The position numbers and the translations under genes were made by a program. The notes beneath the pieces were generated by a model, which had not been told where the DNA came from, did not search any database, and was given only the letters and a program-made list of their open reading frames with translations. 64,000 bases of DNA from positions 1 through 64,000 of the forward strand of contig JBQKHY010000011.1 in assembly GCA_052118065.1 (NCBI GenBank), given 5' to 3'. This DNA comes from Ruminococcoides sp052118065. GTDB lineage: Bacteria; Bacillota; Clostridia; Oscillospirales; Acutalibacteraceae. Shown in pieces: positions 17,818 to 26,445 of this stretch (position 1 is the stretch's first letter; each line of letters begins with the position of its first letter).

Positions 17818-19245
17818 ATGAAAAGAACATTACGCAGAAGTGGTATGATACTTATTGTTGTACTGCTTATTATCGGTGGATTAGGATACCTTTCCTATAG
17901 AATATTCTTTAATCAAAACACATGGATTAATATGGCATATAATCGTCATATTTCTTCTGATGGTGGTTTAACTCAAGCAGGTACTATTACAGATAGAAAC
18001 GGTGTCGAACTTGCAAAGTCAGTTAACGGTAAGAGACAGTACAACGATGACGAAAATGTCAGAGAAAGTATGCTTCATATTGTTGGTGACGATACAATCA
18101 ACATTGGCACATCTATTCAGTCAATGTACCGTATGAGCCTTACAGGTTACAGCCCATTATTTGGACTTGGTCTGCCATCATCACTAAAGGCTAACAGTGA
18201 TATGCGTCTGACTGTTGATGCAACAGTTAATTCAGCAGTACATCAGGCCTTTGGCGACAAGACAGGTTCTTGTGTTGTGTTTAACTACAAAACAGGTGAG
18301 ATACTATGCGATGTATCAACACCTTCATATGACCCTAACGCACCACCTACAATTACCGAAGATAACCAGGATGACTACAAGGGTATCTATATTGATAACT
18401 CTGTAAGTAGTACATATACTCCCGGTTCTATCTTCAAGATTGTAACAACTGCCGCTGCACTAAAGTACATTGACGATATTGATACTCGTACCTGGGAATG
18501 TGCCGGTGTAGAAAAAATCGGTGGTGATGACGATAGTAGTGAGGTTTGCTGTGATGACGGTGAGGCTCACGGTACAGAAACTTTAGCACAAGCCTTCGGT
18601 AATTCCTGCAACATTGTTTTTGCTGAGATTGCTACAGAGCTTGGTAAAGAAAAAATGACTGAAGTTGCCAACGAAATGGGCATAAACGGCTCATTCTCTA
18701 TTGGTGATATTCCTATAAAAGACGGCAGTTATGATGTTAGTAAAGCAAGTAAGAACCAACTTGCATGGTCAGGTGTGGGTCAATATACCGACCTTGTAAA
18801 CCCTATGCAAATGGCTATTATTTGTTCAGCAGTTGCAAATGACGGAAAACCTGTTTTACCATATTTGCTAGGTAGTGACGAAAGCATTTTAACTTCACTT
18901 CATATTACAACCGGTGGTGGCACAGGTAGTAGAATGATGGACAGCTCTGTTGCAAAGAAGATTGCAGAAATGATGCGTAACAATGTTCAGAACTACTACG
19001 GTGACGGTAGTTTTCCGGATGGACTTGAAGTTGCAGCTAAGACAGGTACAGGTGAAACTGTAAAGTCTGATGGCCCAAGTAGCGACAAGAACAATGCTTG
19101 GACAGTTGGTTATTGTCAGAACAGTGACTACCCACTTGCTTTTGCAGCAGTTGTAAGTGATGTTGAGGGTTATGGCTCTACTAACGCTAATCCTATTCTA
19201 AATACTGCACTATCTGCTTGTATGTCTTCAATGGATAAAAAGTAA
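17818..19245 (+). CDS. Class B penicillin-binding protein (transpeptidase)
   Basis: A 475-residue bitopic D,D-transpeptidase. One membrane anchor spans about residues 9-29. The three catalytic motifs are SIFK (S-x-x-K, in TPGSIFKIV), SCN (S-x-N, in GNSCNIVFAE) and KTGTGE. It crosslinks the glycan made by the FtsW-like partner upstream. The protein is short for a class B PBP and lacks a long dimerisation region, resembling the PbpA type of actinobacteria and clostridia. I chose the ATG at 17818, 11 bases after AGGAGG; a TTG at 17809 would sit only two bases from it. Confidence 0.9.
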   Translation: MKRTLRRSGMILIVVLLIIGGLGYLSYRIFFNQNTWINMAYNRHISSDGGLTQAGTITDRNGVELAKSVNGKRQYNDDENVRESMLHIVGDDTINIGTSIQSMYRMSLTGYSPLFGLGLPSSLKANSDMRLTVDATVNSAVHQAFGDKTGSCVVFNYKTGEILCDVSTPSYDPNAPPTITEDNQDDYKGIYIDNSVSSTYTPGSIFKIVTTAAALKYIDDIDTRTWECAGVEKIGGDDDSSEVCCDDGEAHGTETLAQAFGNSCNIVFAEIATELGKEKMTEVANEMGINGSFSIGDIPIKDGSYDVSKASKNQLAWSGVGQYTDLVNPMQMAIICSAVANDGKPVLPYLLGSDESILTSLHITTGGGTGSRMMDSSVAKKIAEMMRNNVQNYYGDGSFPDGLEVAAKTGTGETVKSDGPSSDKNNAWTVGYCQNSDYPLAFAAVVSDVEGYGSTNANPILNTALSACMSSMDKK

Positions 19246-19363
19246 TTCTTTACAAGAAGTCGTTAAAGTTTTTGTATAAAAATAATAGATTTTTCTATAT
19301 GCGACCTCTTGCAAATTAAGATATACAATATTTGATATAAATAATTGTGTTATAAATATTATT

Positions 19364-19400
19364 AAGGGGAAGTATTTGTGTACTTTCCCTTTATTTTTTG
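19364..19400 (+). terminator. Intrinsic terminator after the PBP gene
   Basis: An 11-bp stem (19364-19374 with 19381-19391, one G-T pair) has a six-base loop and is followed by TATTTTTTG. Confidence 0.85.
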
Positions 19401-19409
19401 TAATTACTA

Positions 19410-19443
19410 TGCTATAATATAACCTATAATCGGAAATTATAGG
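19410..19443 (+). promoter_or_regulatory. secA promoter (extended -10) and leader hairpin
   Basis: TGCTATAAT (19410-19418) is an extended -10 with no strong -35. A perfect 8-bp inverted repeat (CCTATAAT, 19423-19430, with 19436-19443) follows at the expected transcript start, 28 bases before the secA ATG. Confidence 0.55.
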
Positions 19444-19470
19444 CAAATTTCTAAATAAAGGATGAGAAAA

Positions 19471-22347
19471 ATGAACATACTTAGAAAAATGTTTGGCTCT
19501 TACAGTAAGAAAGAGTTAAAGAGAGTAGAACCTATCACACAGAAGGTACTTGCTCTTGAAGAAAAATATACAAATATGTCTGAAGAAGAACTAAAGAATC
19601 AGACAACAGTTCTTAAAGAAAGACTTGCTAACGGTGAAACAACTGATGATATTCTACCTGAAGCATTTGCTACTTGTAGAGAAGCGTCATGGCGTGTACT
19701 TGGTATGAAGCACTTCCCTGTACAGATTACCGGTGGTATTATTCTACATCAAGGTAGAATCGCTGAAATGAAAACAGGTGAAGGTAAAACTTTAGTTGCT
19801 ACACTTCCTGCTTACCTAAATGCCCTAACAGGTGAAGGTGTTCATATTGTTACAGTCAACGATTACCTAGCTACTCGAGACAGTGAGTGGATGGGTAAGG
19901 TTTATAGATACCTAGGCTTAACAGTAGGTCTTATTACTCAGGATATGGACAACGATACAAGAAAAGAAATGTATGGTTGTGACATTACATACGGTACAAA
20001 TAACCAGCTAGGCTTTGACTATCTTCGTGACAACATGGTTGTTTATAAGGAAGACAAGGTTCAGCGTGGTCATGCTTTTGCAATCGTGGATGAAGTTGAC
20101 TCAATCCTTATTGATGAAGCAAGAACTCCACTTATTATTTCAGGTCAAGGTGACAAGTCAACTGACCTATATACAAGAGCAGATAAGTTTGCTAAAACTT
20201 TAAAGAAATATGTATTTACAGAAGTTGACGCTAAGGAAGATAAAGAAGATTTCTATGCTGAAAACAACATTGACTACATTGTTGACGAAAAGGCTAAGAC
20301 AGCTACACTAACACAAATCGGTGTTAAGAAGGCTGAAGAATTCTTTAACCTAGAAAACCTAACTGACCCTGAAAACCTAACAATTCAGCACCATATTAAT
20401 CAGGCTATCAAGGCTAACGGTGTTATGAAGAACGAAGTTGACTACATCGTAAAAGACGGTGAAATCATTATCGTTGATGAATTTACAGGTCGTCAGATGA
20501 TTGGTAGAAGATATAACGAAGGTCTACATCAGGCTATTGAAGCTAAGGAAGGTGTAGAAGTTCAAAATGAAAGCAAAACACTTGCTACAATCACATTCCA
20601 AAACTACTTCCGTCTATACAAGAAACTTTCCGGTATGACAGGTACTGCTCTAACAGAAGAACAGGAATTCCAGGAAATTTACAAACTTGATGTTGTTGAA
20701 GTTCCAACAAACAAACCTCTATTGCGTAAGGATTTACCTGATTTAATCTTCCCAACAGAACAGGGTAAGTTCCATGCAATTATTGAAGATATTATTAAGT
20801 GCCACGAAAAGGGACAGCCTGTCCTAGTTGGTACAGTATCAATCGAAAAGTCAGAATTACTATCAAAGATGCTAAAGAAGCGTGGCATTAAGCACAATGT
20901 TCTAAATGCTAAGCATCACGAAAAAGAAGCTGAAATCGTTGCTCAGGCAGGTAAACTTGGTGCAGTTACTATTGCTACTAATATGGCAGGTCGTGGTACC
21001 GATATTATGCTTGGTGGTAATGCTGAATATATGGCAAAGACTCAGATGAAGAAAATGAAGTTCTCTGAAGAACTTATTGCTGAGGCTGATGCTTATTCTG
21101 AAACAGATGATAAGGATATTCTATTTGCAAGAAATACATTTAAAGAACTTCTTGATGAATATAAGGATGAAATCAGTGAAGAGGCTGAGAAGGTTCGTGA
21201 AGCAGGTGGCCTTTACATTATGGGTACAGAAAGACACGAATCTCGCCGTATCGACAACCAGTTAAGAGGTCGTGCAGGTCGTCAAGGTGACCCGGGTACT
21301 TCAAGATTCTATCTATCAACAGAAGATGACCTAATGCGTCTATTCGGTGGGGATAGAATGAAGTCAATTATGAACACACTTAAGGTTTCTGATGATACTC
21401 CTATCGAAAACAAAATGCTAACAAACATTATTGAATCTTCACAGGAAAAGGTTGAAGCAAGAAACTTTGGTATTCGTAAGAATGTTCTACAGTATGATGA
21501 TGTTATGAACAAGCAGAGAGAAATCATTTACGGACAGAGAGATCAGGTTCTTAATGGCGAAAATGTTCATGATGACATTATCAAGATGCTAAAGGATACA
21601 ATTGAAGAAAATGTTAGCCTATATGTAAATGACCATATTCTTCGTGAATCTTGGAACTTGTCTTCACTAAAGGAAACTTACAAGTGGCTGGTTCCTGATA
21701 AGGACTTCCTAGTATTTACAGGTGATGAACTTGATAAGCTAGACAAGAAGGACATTGTTGAACTTATCACAAACAAGGCTCTTGACTTGTATAAGGAAAA
21801 TGAAGAAGTGCTTGACGCTGAAACAATGGAAGAAATGGAAAGAGTTTATCTTCTAAAGTCAGTTGATACACATTGGATGGATCATATTGACGCTATGGAA
21901 CAGTTAAAGCAGTCAATTTACCTAGCATCATATGGTCAGAAAGACCCTGTTGTTGAATACAAGCTTGTTGGTTTCGATATGTTTGACGAAATGATTGCTG
22001 CAATTCGTGAAGATACAGTTAAACTTTGCCTACTTCAGCCAAAGAGAATTGCAAGAGTTAAGGCTCAGCAGGAAGAAATGGCTAGAATTCGTGAAGAAGA
22101 AGAAAAGAAAGCAGCAGAGGCTCATCAGGTTCTACTTGATAAGCAGAGCAAAGCTCCAATGCCAAGCCCAATCAGACTAGCACTAAAGAGAGAACAGGTA
22201 GCAGTACCAACTCAGGCAGGTGTTAGTGACAATGGTGAAAAGCCAAAGAGAAAGCCAATCGTTAAGAAAAATAAGGTTGGCAGAAACGACCCTTGTCCTT
22301 GTGGTTCAGGTAAGAAGTACAAGAAGTGCTGTGGCAGAGATGAATAA
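19471..22347 (+). CDS. secA: Preprotein translocase ATPase SecA
   Basis: The motor ATPase of the Sec export pathway, 958 residues. Visible are Walker A (MKTGEGKTLVA), the DEAD-like DEVDSILIDEA, the preprotein crosslinking domain and the second motor domain (ATNMAGRGTDI, QLRGRAGRQGD). The C-terminus carries the zinc-binding SEC-C tail (NDPCPCGSGKKYKKCCG) that contacts SecB or phospholipid. The ATG at 19471 is preferred because AAAGG lies nine bases upstream; the ATG at 19462 would touch it. It stands alone between two terminators. Confidence 0.98.
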   Translation: MNILRKMFGSYSKKELKRVEPITQKVLALEEKYTNMSEEELKNQTTVLKERLANGETTDDILPEAFATCREASWRVLGMKHFPVQITGGIILHQGRIAEMKTGEGKTLVATLPAYLNALTGEGVHIVTVNDYLATRDSEWMGKVYRYLGLTVGLITQDMDNDTRKEMYGCDITYGTNNQLGFDYLRDNMVVYKEDKVQRGHAFAIVDEVDSILIDEARTPLIISGQGDKSTDLYTRADKFAKTLKKYVFTEVDAKEDKEDFYAENNIDYIVDEKAKTATLTQIGVKKAEEFFNLENLTDPENLTIQHHINQAIKANGVMKNEVDYIVKDGEIIIVDEFTGRQMIGRRYNEGLHQAIEAKEGVEVQNESKTLATITFQNYFRLYKKLSGMTGTALTEEQEFQEIYKLDVVEVPTNKPLLRKDLPDLIFPTEQGKFHAIIEDIIKCHEKGQPVLVGTVSIEKSELLSKMLKKRGIKHNVLNAKHHEKEAEIVAQAGKLGAVTIATNMAGRGTDIMLGGNAEYMAKTQMKKMKFSEELIAEADAYSETDDKDILFARNTFKELLDEYKDEISEEAEKVREAGGLYIMGTERHESRRIDNQLRGRAGRQGDPGTSRFYLSTEDDLMRLFGGDRMKSIMNTLKVSDDTPIENKMLTNIIESSQEKVEARNFGIRKNVLQYDDVMNKQREIIYGQRDQVLNGENVHDDIIKMLKDTIEENVSLYVNDHILRESWNLSSLKETYKWLVPDKDFLVFTGDELDKLDKKDIVELITNKALDLYKENEEVLDAETMEEMERVYLLKSVDTHWMDHIDAMEQLKQSIYLASYGQKDPVVEYKLVGFDMFDEMIAAIREDTVKLCLLQPKRIARVKAQQEEMARIREEEEKKAAEAHQVLLDKQSKAPMPSPIRLALKREQVAVPTQAGVSDNGEKPKRKPIVKKNKVGRNDPCPCGSGKKYKKCCGRDE

Positions 22348-22401
22348 TTTTTAAATTCATTTTTTAAATTTAAAAATCAAATAGCTTTATAGCAAAAAAA
22401 T

Positions 22402-22436
22402 ACACCACTTACCTTTCGGTAGGTGGTGTTTTTGTT
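22402..22436. terminator. Bidirectional terminator between secA and the rsmF-rsmA operon
   Basis: ACACCACTTACC (22402-22413) pairs with GGTAGGTGGTGT (22418-22429) around TTTCG, with one mismatch. TTTTTGTT follows on the plus strand, and a run of seven A precedes it (T-run on the minus strand). It ends transcription from both sides. Confidence 0.85.
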
Positions 22437-22542
22437 ACCTGTTTTTACTATGTTATTAACATTTTAAATTAATATTGTGGGAAAATAAAAGGTGATGCAC
22501 AATGTACACCACCAAAAAATTTTTATTTTTATGTAATTATAG

Positions 22543-22821
22543 TCAATCTGCTTTCTTAACCTTACCACAGAACAGGAAGAAAATTCCCACAGCTGCAACT
22601 AGGCAAGATGCCATACCTGAATATGTAGATATATCATTTGGTTCTAGTGAAAATATTGTTAGACCGTCAATATTTCCAAGTGCAGTACAAGTGATTGAAA
22701 ATATCAGTAGCAAAATGCTAAGTGAAAATAGCATTACACCAACTCTGAAAATCCAATTCCACTTTGTTTCTTTTTCTCTTTTTGTGAAAATTCTAAAAAA
22801 TAGTGTTTTAATTTTCTCCAT
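22543..22821 (-). CDS. Small two-span membrane protein, unknown function
   Basis: A 92-residue protein with a basic amphipathic N-terminus and two predicted membrane spans (about 26-48 and 66-86), ending KVKKAD. I do not recognise a family. It overlaps the rsmA end by 14 bases on the same strand and ends before a shared terminator, so it is the third gene of the rsmF-rsmA operon. Codon use matches its neighbours. A similar-length open frame exists on the opposite strand, but it has no ribosome site or family resemblance. Confidence 0.6.
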   Translation of the reverse strand: MEKIKTLFFRIFTKREKETKWNWIFRVGVMLFSLSILLLIFSITCTALGNIDGLTIFSLEPNDISTYSGMASCLVAAVGIFFLFCGKVKKAD

Positions 22822-23680
22822 TGCAATACTCCGTATAGCAGTCTGTTAGTCTGCCAAAATCTTCAAGTGAAAGTTTCTCTGCTCTAATGGACGGTGCAAG
22901 GTTTGCCTTTTCAATAAGACTGTTTGCATCTTGCTTTGAAATTCCTAAGCCTGAGGAAAGACTGTTTGAAAGTGTCTTTCTACGCTGAGAGAAACCTGCC
23001 TTTACTACCTTTCTAAAGTCCTTTTCATTCTTAACTTCAACATTAGGTTTGTCCGAAATGTTCAGCCTGATAACTGCACTGTCAACATTAGGACTAGGCA
23101 TAAATGAACCTCTTGAAACATTAAACAGAAATTCAGGTGTACTGTAATATGCTACTGCAACTGTTACTGCACCACTTTCTCTTGAACCTACCTTTGCAGT
23201 CAGTCTGTCTGCTGCCTCTTTCTGTACCATTACAGTAAGTGACTTTATAGGTAGCTTTTCTTCAAGAAACTTCATAATAATTGGGGAAGTAATATAGTAA
23301 GGTAGGTTAGCACATACCACCACATCAAGACCTTTAAATTCTTCTTCAATCAGCTTTCTAACATCAATTTCCATAATGTCACCACTAACTAATTTGAAGT
23401 TCTTATGTTCTACTAAAGTTTCAGCCAAAACCTCAGGTAGTCTTTGGTCTAGCTCAACAGAAACAACCTTGTCTGCTCTTAAACAAAGTTCATGAGTAAG
23501 TACACCGATTCCGGGACCTACTTCCAAAACACCGACTCCACTATCTGCACCACATTCTTCTGCCATTCTGGGGCATACTGATGGGTTAACAAGAAAGTTT
23601 TGTCCAAGTCCTTTGCTAAAGGTAAAACCGTGCCTACCTAAAATTTCTTTAATTGTACCAATGTTTGATAGTCCATTCAT
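22808..23680 (-). CDS. rsmA: 16S rRNA dimethyladenosine transferase
   Basis: A 290-residue AdoMet-dependent methyltransferase that dimethylates two adjacent adenines near the 3' end of 16S rRNA (KsgA). It shows the family N-terminus (GLGQNFLVN), motif I (VLEVGPGIGVLT), the acidic ribose-binding VELDQRL and the catalytic NLPYYITSPI. The C-terminal helical domain includes FSQRRKTLSNSL. It follows rsmF by one base on the same strand, so both rRNA-modification genes are coupled. Confidence 0.95.
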   Translation of the reverse strand: MNGLSNIGTIKEILGRHGFTFSKGLGQNFLVNPSVCPRMAEECGADSGVGVLEVGPGIGVLTHELCLRADKVVSVELDQRLPEVLAETLVEHKNFKLVSGDIMEIDVRKLIEEEFKGLDVVVCANLPYYITSPIIMKFLEEKLPIKSLTVMVQKEAADRLTAKVGSRESGAVTVAVAYYSTPEFLFNVSRGSFMPSPNVDSAVIRLNISDKPNVEVKNEKDFRKVVKAGFSQRRKTLSNSLSSGLGISKQDANSLIEKANLAPSIRAEKLSLEDFGRLTDCYTEYCNGEN

Positions 23681-23681
23681 A

Positions 23682-25001
23682 TTATAAATTCCTTAATCCC
23701 TTTGGATATTTGTTTTTTAGTGTACCGTTACTTGCTTTGCCAAAGCCTGTAACAATGCCGTTTACTGCAACTGCTGTGTAACCTTTAGTTTCTTTAGGTA
23801 CAGAAATTTCCTCACCATGTAGAAACTTTTTGATTTCTTCACTGTTAATATCAAGGTCAACATAGCTTTTGCAATCTTCTGTTTTACTTGCCATAAATGC
23901 ACTGTGGCAAGGTTCAATTCTATTTTTCTTTATTTCACCTAGTAAGATACCTGCCCTTAGAACATTCAGCCCTTTAATGCTAGGCATATTGTTTGGTAAT
24001 AAATAAATTTTATCCTTAATAACCTCTAGGTTACTGCCAAATGGTCTGTTATTAAAAATACTATCGTAAAATTCAAGATACTTCTTTTCATCTTTTGGAT
24101 TGGTATATTTGTATGGTTCTGTGTAGCCGTCATTTGATGATGTCTTTCTAAGTCTGCAACAGAAGTGACCCTCACCACCATCATTGATGAAAATTCTCTT
24201 TGCATATTTTAGGGTGTTTCTACCGTAAGTTTTGCCACTGTCCTCAATTACAAAGTCAGGGTTTTCTTCAATAAACTTTGTGATTACACCTTCATTTTCT
24301 CGCTTATTGTATGTGCAAGTTGAATACACAAGCACACCGTTTTCTTTTAAGCAAGTTTTTGCACTGTTCAAAATTTCCAATTGTCTAACACTACAAGTTA
24401 CTGTGTGTTCATAACTCCATTCTTGTTGTGCCTCATTGTCCTTTCGGAACATTCCTTCACCTGAACAAGGTGCATCAACTAAAATTTTATCGAAAAAGTT
24501 AGGTAGCTTTTCTGCAATTACTGATGGATGGTTAGAGGTTACAATTGCATTCTTAACACCCATTCTCTCTATATTAGAAAGTAGAATATTTGCTCTGCTT
24601 TTTATAATCTCGTTACAAACTAAAAGTCCTTTGCCATTTAGCAAAGAAGCAATCTGTGTACTTTTTCCTCCCGGTGCTGAACACATATCAAGTACAAAGT
24701 CACCTTCTTCTACACCAAGCATAGGTACTGCCGAAGTGGCTGATGGTTCTTGAATATAGAAAGCACCTGCATGGTGAAGTGGATTTTTCCCAAGTCCTTT
24801 TTCTTCGTTAGGATAGTAGTAACCGTTATCACAAAAAGGTGTTTTCTTTAGTGGAAAGTCTAGAAGTGACTGCAATTTTTCACCGGTACATTTTAGGGTA
24901 TTTACCCTTAAACCTTTATATGGTTCTTCATTGTAGCATTTTAAAAATTCATCATAGTCATCCGGTATTAAATTTTTTATTTCTTCAAAAAATTTTTCCA
25001 T
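23682..25001 (-). CDS. rRNA cytosine-C5 methyltransferase (RsmF/NOL1-NOP2-sun family)
   Basis: A 439-residue AdoMet-dependent RNA m5C methyltransferase. Motif I is LDMCSAPGGKST. The two catalytic cysteines sit in VDAPCSGEGMFRKD and YSTCTY. A C-terminal part (about 300-439) resembles the PUA-like RNA-binding tail of RsmF, including LRAGILLGE and FLHGEE. GAGMFRKD-type sequence after the PCSGEG motif favours RsmF over RsmB. The exact target nucleotide cannot be read from the sequence. A good ribosome site (AAAGGAAA) precedes the ATG. Confidence 0.9.
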   Translation of the reverse strand: MEKFFEEIKNLIPDDYDEFLKCYNEEPYKGLRVNTLKCTGEKLQSLLDFPLKKTPFCDNGYYYPNEEKGLGKNPLHHAGAFYIQEPSATSAVPMLGVEEGDFVLDMCSAPGGKSTQIASLLNGKGLLVCNEIIKSRANILLSNIERMGVKNAIVTSNHPSVIAEKLPNFFDKILVDAPCSGEGMFRKDNEAQQEWSYEHTVTCSVRQLEILNSAKTCLKENGVLVYSTCTYNKRENEGVITKFIEENPDFVIEDSGKTYGRNTLKYAKRIFINDGGEGHFCCRLRKTSSNDGYTEPYKYTNPKDEKKYLEFYDSIFNNRPFGSNLEVIKDKIYLLPNNMPSIKGLNVLRAGILLGEIKKNRIEPCHSAFMASKTEDCKSYVDLDINSEEIKKFLHGEEISVPKETKGYTAVAVNGIVTGFGKASNGTLKNKYPKGLRNL

Positions 25002-25054
25002 ATGTATATTTCCTTTATATTTACAGATACTGTTTCTGTAAGGGAGGTGTTCTT

Positions 25055-25219
25055 ATGAACAATAGATACAGACAGAATAACAATCAGAATCAGAACCAGA
25101 ACAACAACCAGAACCAGAACAATAATCAAAATCAAAATAACAATCAGCAGAATCAAAACCAAAATCAGAACTGCCACAAAAATCAGTCTAACAATCGCAA
25201 GAAAAATCAGAACATTTAA
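25055..25219 (+). CDS. 54-residue Asn/Gln-rich low-complexity protein
   Basis: The start at 25055 is fixed by AGGGAGGTG six bases upstream; the longer frame from 24839 runs antisense inside rsmF and is not used. The protein is built of NQNQNN-type units (about 39 of 54 residues are Asn or Gln), with basic ends (NNRYRQ and NNRKKNQNI) and a single Cys. I recognise no family. The repeat composition recalls small spore-coat or prion-like proteins, but that is only composition. The gene is divergent from rsmF and ends before a strong hairpin. Confidence 0.6.
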   Translation: MNNRYRQNNNQNQNQNNNQNQNNNQNQNNNQQNQNQNQNCHKNQSNNRKKNQNI

Positions 25220-25244
25220 TTTTTAGCAATATGATTTTACATTT

Positions 25245-25274
25245 AAGCGTGTAGAAAGTTAATTCTACACGCTT
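25245..25274. terminator. Strong hairpin between convergent genes
   Basis: A perfect 12-bp stem AAGCGTGTAGAA (25245-25256) pairs with 25263-25274 around AGTTAA. The flanks are only moderately T-rich. It lies between the Asn/Gln-rich gene and the converging amidase, so it probably serves both. Confidence 0.65.
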
Positions 25275-25329
25275 ATGTGCTGAATTTATATAATTATATT
25301 TTACCTTATTTTACGGTGTAAATCAATGT

Positions 25330-25869
25330 TTATTTAGGTTCAACAAATGGCACATTAAAATATTCTGCAACACTCATTGCAAGTACCCTAGCAATGTTTC
25401 CAATGTTGTCCCTAATCCATTGTGCATCTTGACGGTTATCATGATAAGCAACTTCAATCAGCACACTAGGGGCTTTTGTCTGCCTGACTTCTCCTAAAGA
25501 TGTGGTAGGGATAATCTCTACATTTCTTGGGTAAATGGTTTTGTAGTTTTTTGCTATGATTTCAGCAAACCTTTTACCATTAACCGAAGTAGGGTAGTAG
25601 TAAATATCTGCACCTGTATTTTGTCCTTTCACACTTTCAGGGGATGCGTTACTGTGTATTGCTAGGTGTAGGTCATAATTTCCACTGTTGCTTTGTGCAA
25701 TAACTTGTCGCACATTATCGGTAGGATTGTTGCGAACAAAATTAATACCTGATGCGTAAAGGTAAGGTTCCATTGCATCAGCAATAAGGTTCATATAGTA
25801 TTCTTCATTGCCACCATCAACAAATGGATTGAACTCTTGAGTTGAGGGACTTAAAAATAAAGTAGGCAT
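25330..25869 (-). CDS. N-acetylmuramoyl-L-alanine amidase (Amidase_3 type), no signal peptide
   Basis: A 179-residue cell-wall amidase domain that cleaves the bond between muramic acid and the stem peptide. Recognisable motifs are NEEYYMNLIADAM (metal-ligand Glu region), LHLAIHSNASP (metal-ligand His) and VLIEVAYHDN (catalytic Glu). The first zinc-ligand His of classical family members, normally in a PGHGG-type motif, is replaced by the SPSTQEFN segment, as I recall for a clostridial subgroup. No signal peptide or wall-binding repeat is present, so it may act inside the mother cell, be released by lysis, or be a phage-derived remnant. AAGGAG precedes the ATG. Confidence 0.82.
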   Translation of the reverse strand: MPTLFLSPSTQEFNPFVDGGNEEYYMNLIADAMEPYLYASGINFVRNNPTDNVRQVIAQSNSGNYDLHLAIHSNASPESVKGQNTGADIYYYPTSVNGKRFAEIIAKNYKTIYPRNVEIIPTTSLGEVRQTKAPSVLIEVAYHDNRQDAQWIRDNIGNIARVLAMSVAEYFNVPFVEPK

Positions 25870-25978
25870 AAAAACACTCCTTTTCTGTTATCTTTAAAGT
25901 TTATGAAAAAAATTTAAAAAAATTACTAAAAAGGTCTTTACAAATTAAAAAATTTGTGCTAATATAATATCAAATCAG

Positions 25979-25990
25979 TAATGATTATCA
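25979..25990. promoter_or_regulatory. Candidate Fur/PerR-type operator before perR
   Basis: The minus strand reads TGATAATCATTA, matching the left half and centre of the Fur-family 7-1-7 box (TGATAATnATTATCA). It lies about 11 bases after a TATAAT at 25963-25968, where a bound repressor would block transcription. The same 12-mer occurs at 51085-51096. Confidence 0.5.
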
Positions 25991-26013
25991 ATTTTACAGA
26001 TAGGAGGGTGTTT

Positions 26014-26415
26014 ATGAGAAGAAACTTTAGTGCTAAGCGTCAAGCTATTTATGATATGCTTATAAATAGAACTGACCATCCATCAGCTACTCAGATTTAT
26101 GAGGACTTAAAGGAAAATTATCCTGACCTTAGCCTAGGTACTGTTTATCGCAATATCTCGCTTTTTAAGGATGAGAAGATGGCAATTTCTGTTTGCTCCC
26201 TAAACGGTGAAGAAAGAATAGACGGTAACACTACACCTCATACACATCTGGTATGCACCTATTGTGGTAAGATTACTGACTTATTGACAAACGATATTGG
26301 CACAAGAAACAATGTTGTAGGGGATGGCTTTATAATAGAGAAAAGGGCTATCACATACTACGGCAGATGTAAAGAATGTGACAATCGTTTAAAAAGTAAA
26401 AACATAGAAAATTAA
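26014..26415 (+). CDS. Fur-family regulator, PerR-like
   Basis: A 133-residue metal-dependent repressor. An N-terminal winged helix (about 1-80, with HPSATQIYEDL and LGTVYRNISLF) is followed by the dimerisation/metal domain. Here RIDGNTTPHTHLVC resembles the PerR metal site (RxDGNTxxHxH), and two CxxC pairs (CTYC, CKEC) form the structural zinc site. PerR senses peroxide by oxidation of metal-ligand His. The ATG at 26014 has TAGGAGG seven bases upstream; the earlier ATG at 25981 lies in the candidate operator. Rubrerythrin follows 30 bases later, consistent with a peroxide-response role. Confidence 0.85.
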   Translation: MRRNFSAKRQAIYDMLINRTDHPSATQIYEDLKENYPDLSLGTVYRNISLFKDEKMAISVCSLNGEERIDGNTTPHTHLVCTYCGKITDLLTNDIGTRNNVVGDGFIIEKRAITYYGRCKECDNRLKSKNIEN

Positions 26416-26445
26416 AATTTATATTATCTTAGGAGGAAAATTATT

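Noticed and set aside
22502..22849. Plus-strand open frame of 115 codons
   Set aside because: It lies antisense to the small membrane gene and rsmA; no ribosome site, whereas the minus-strand frame fits the operon.
24977..25177. Very hydrophobic minus-strand frame (Leu/Val/Ile repeats)
   Set aside because: It is the complement of the Asn/Gln codon repeat; hydrophobicity is an artefact and there is no ribosome site.
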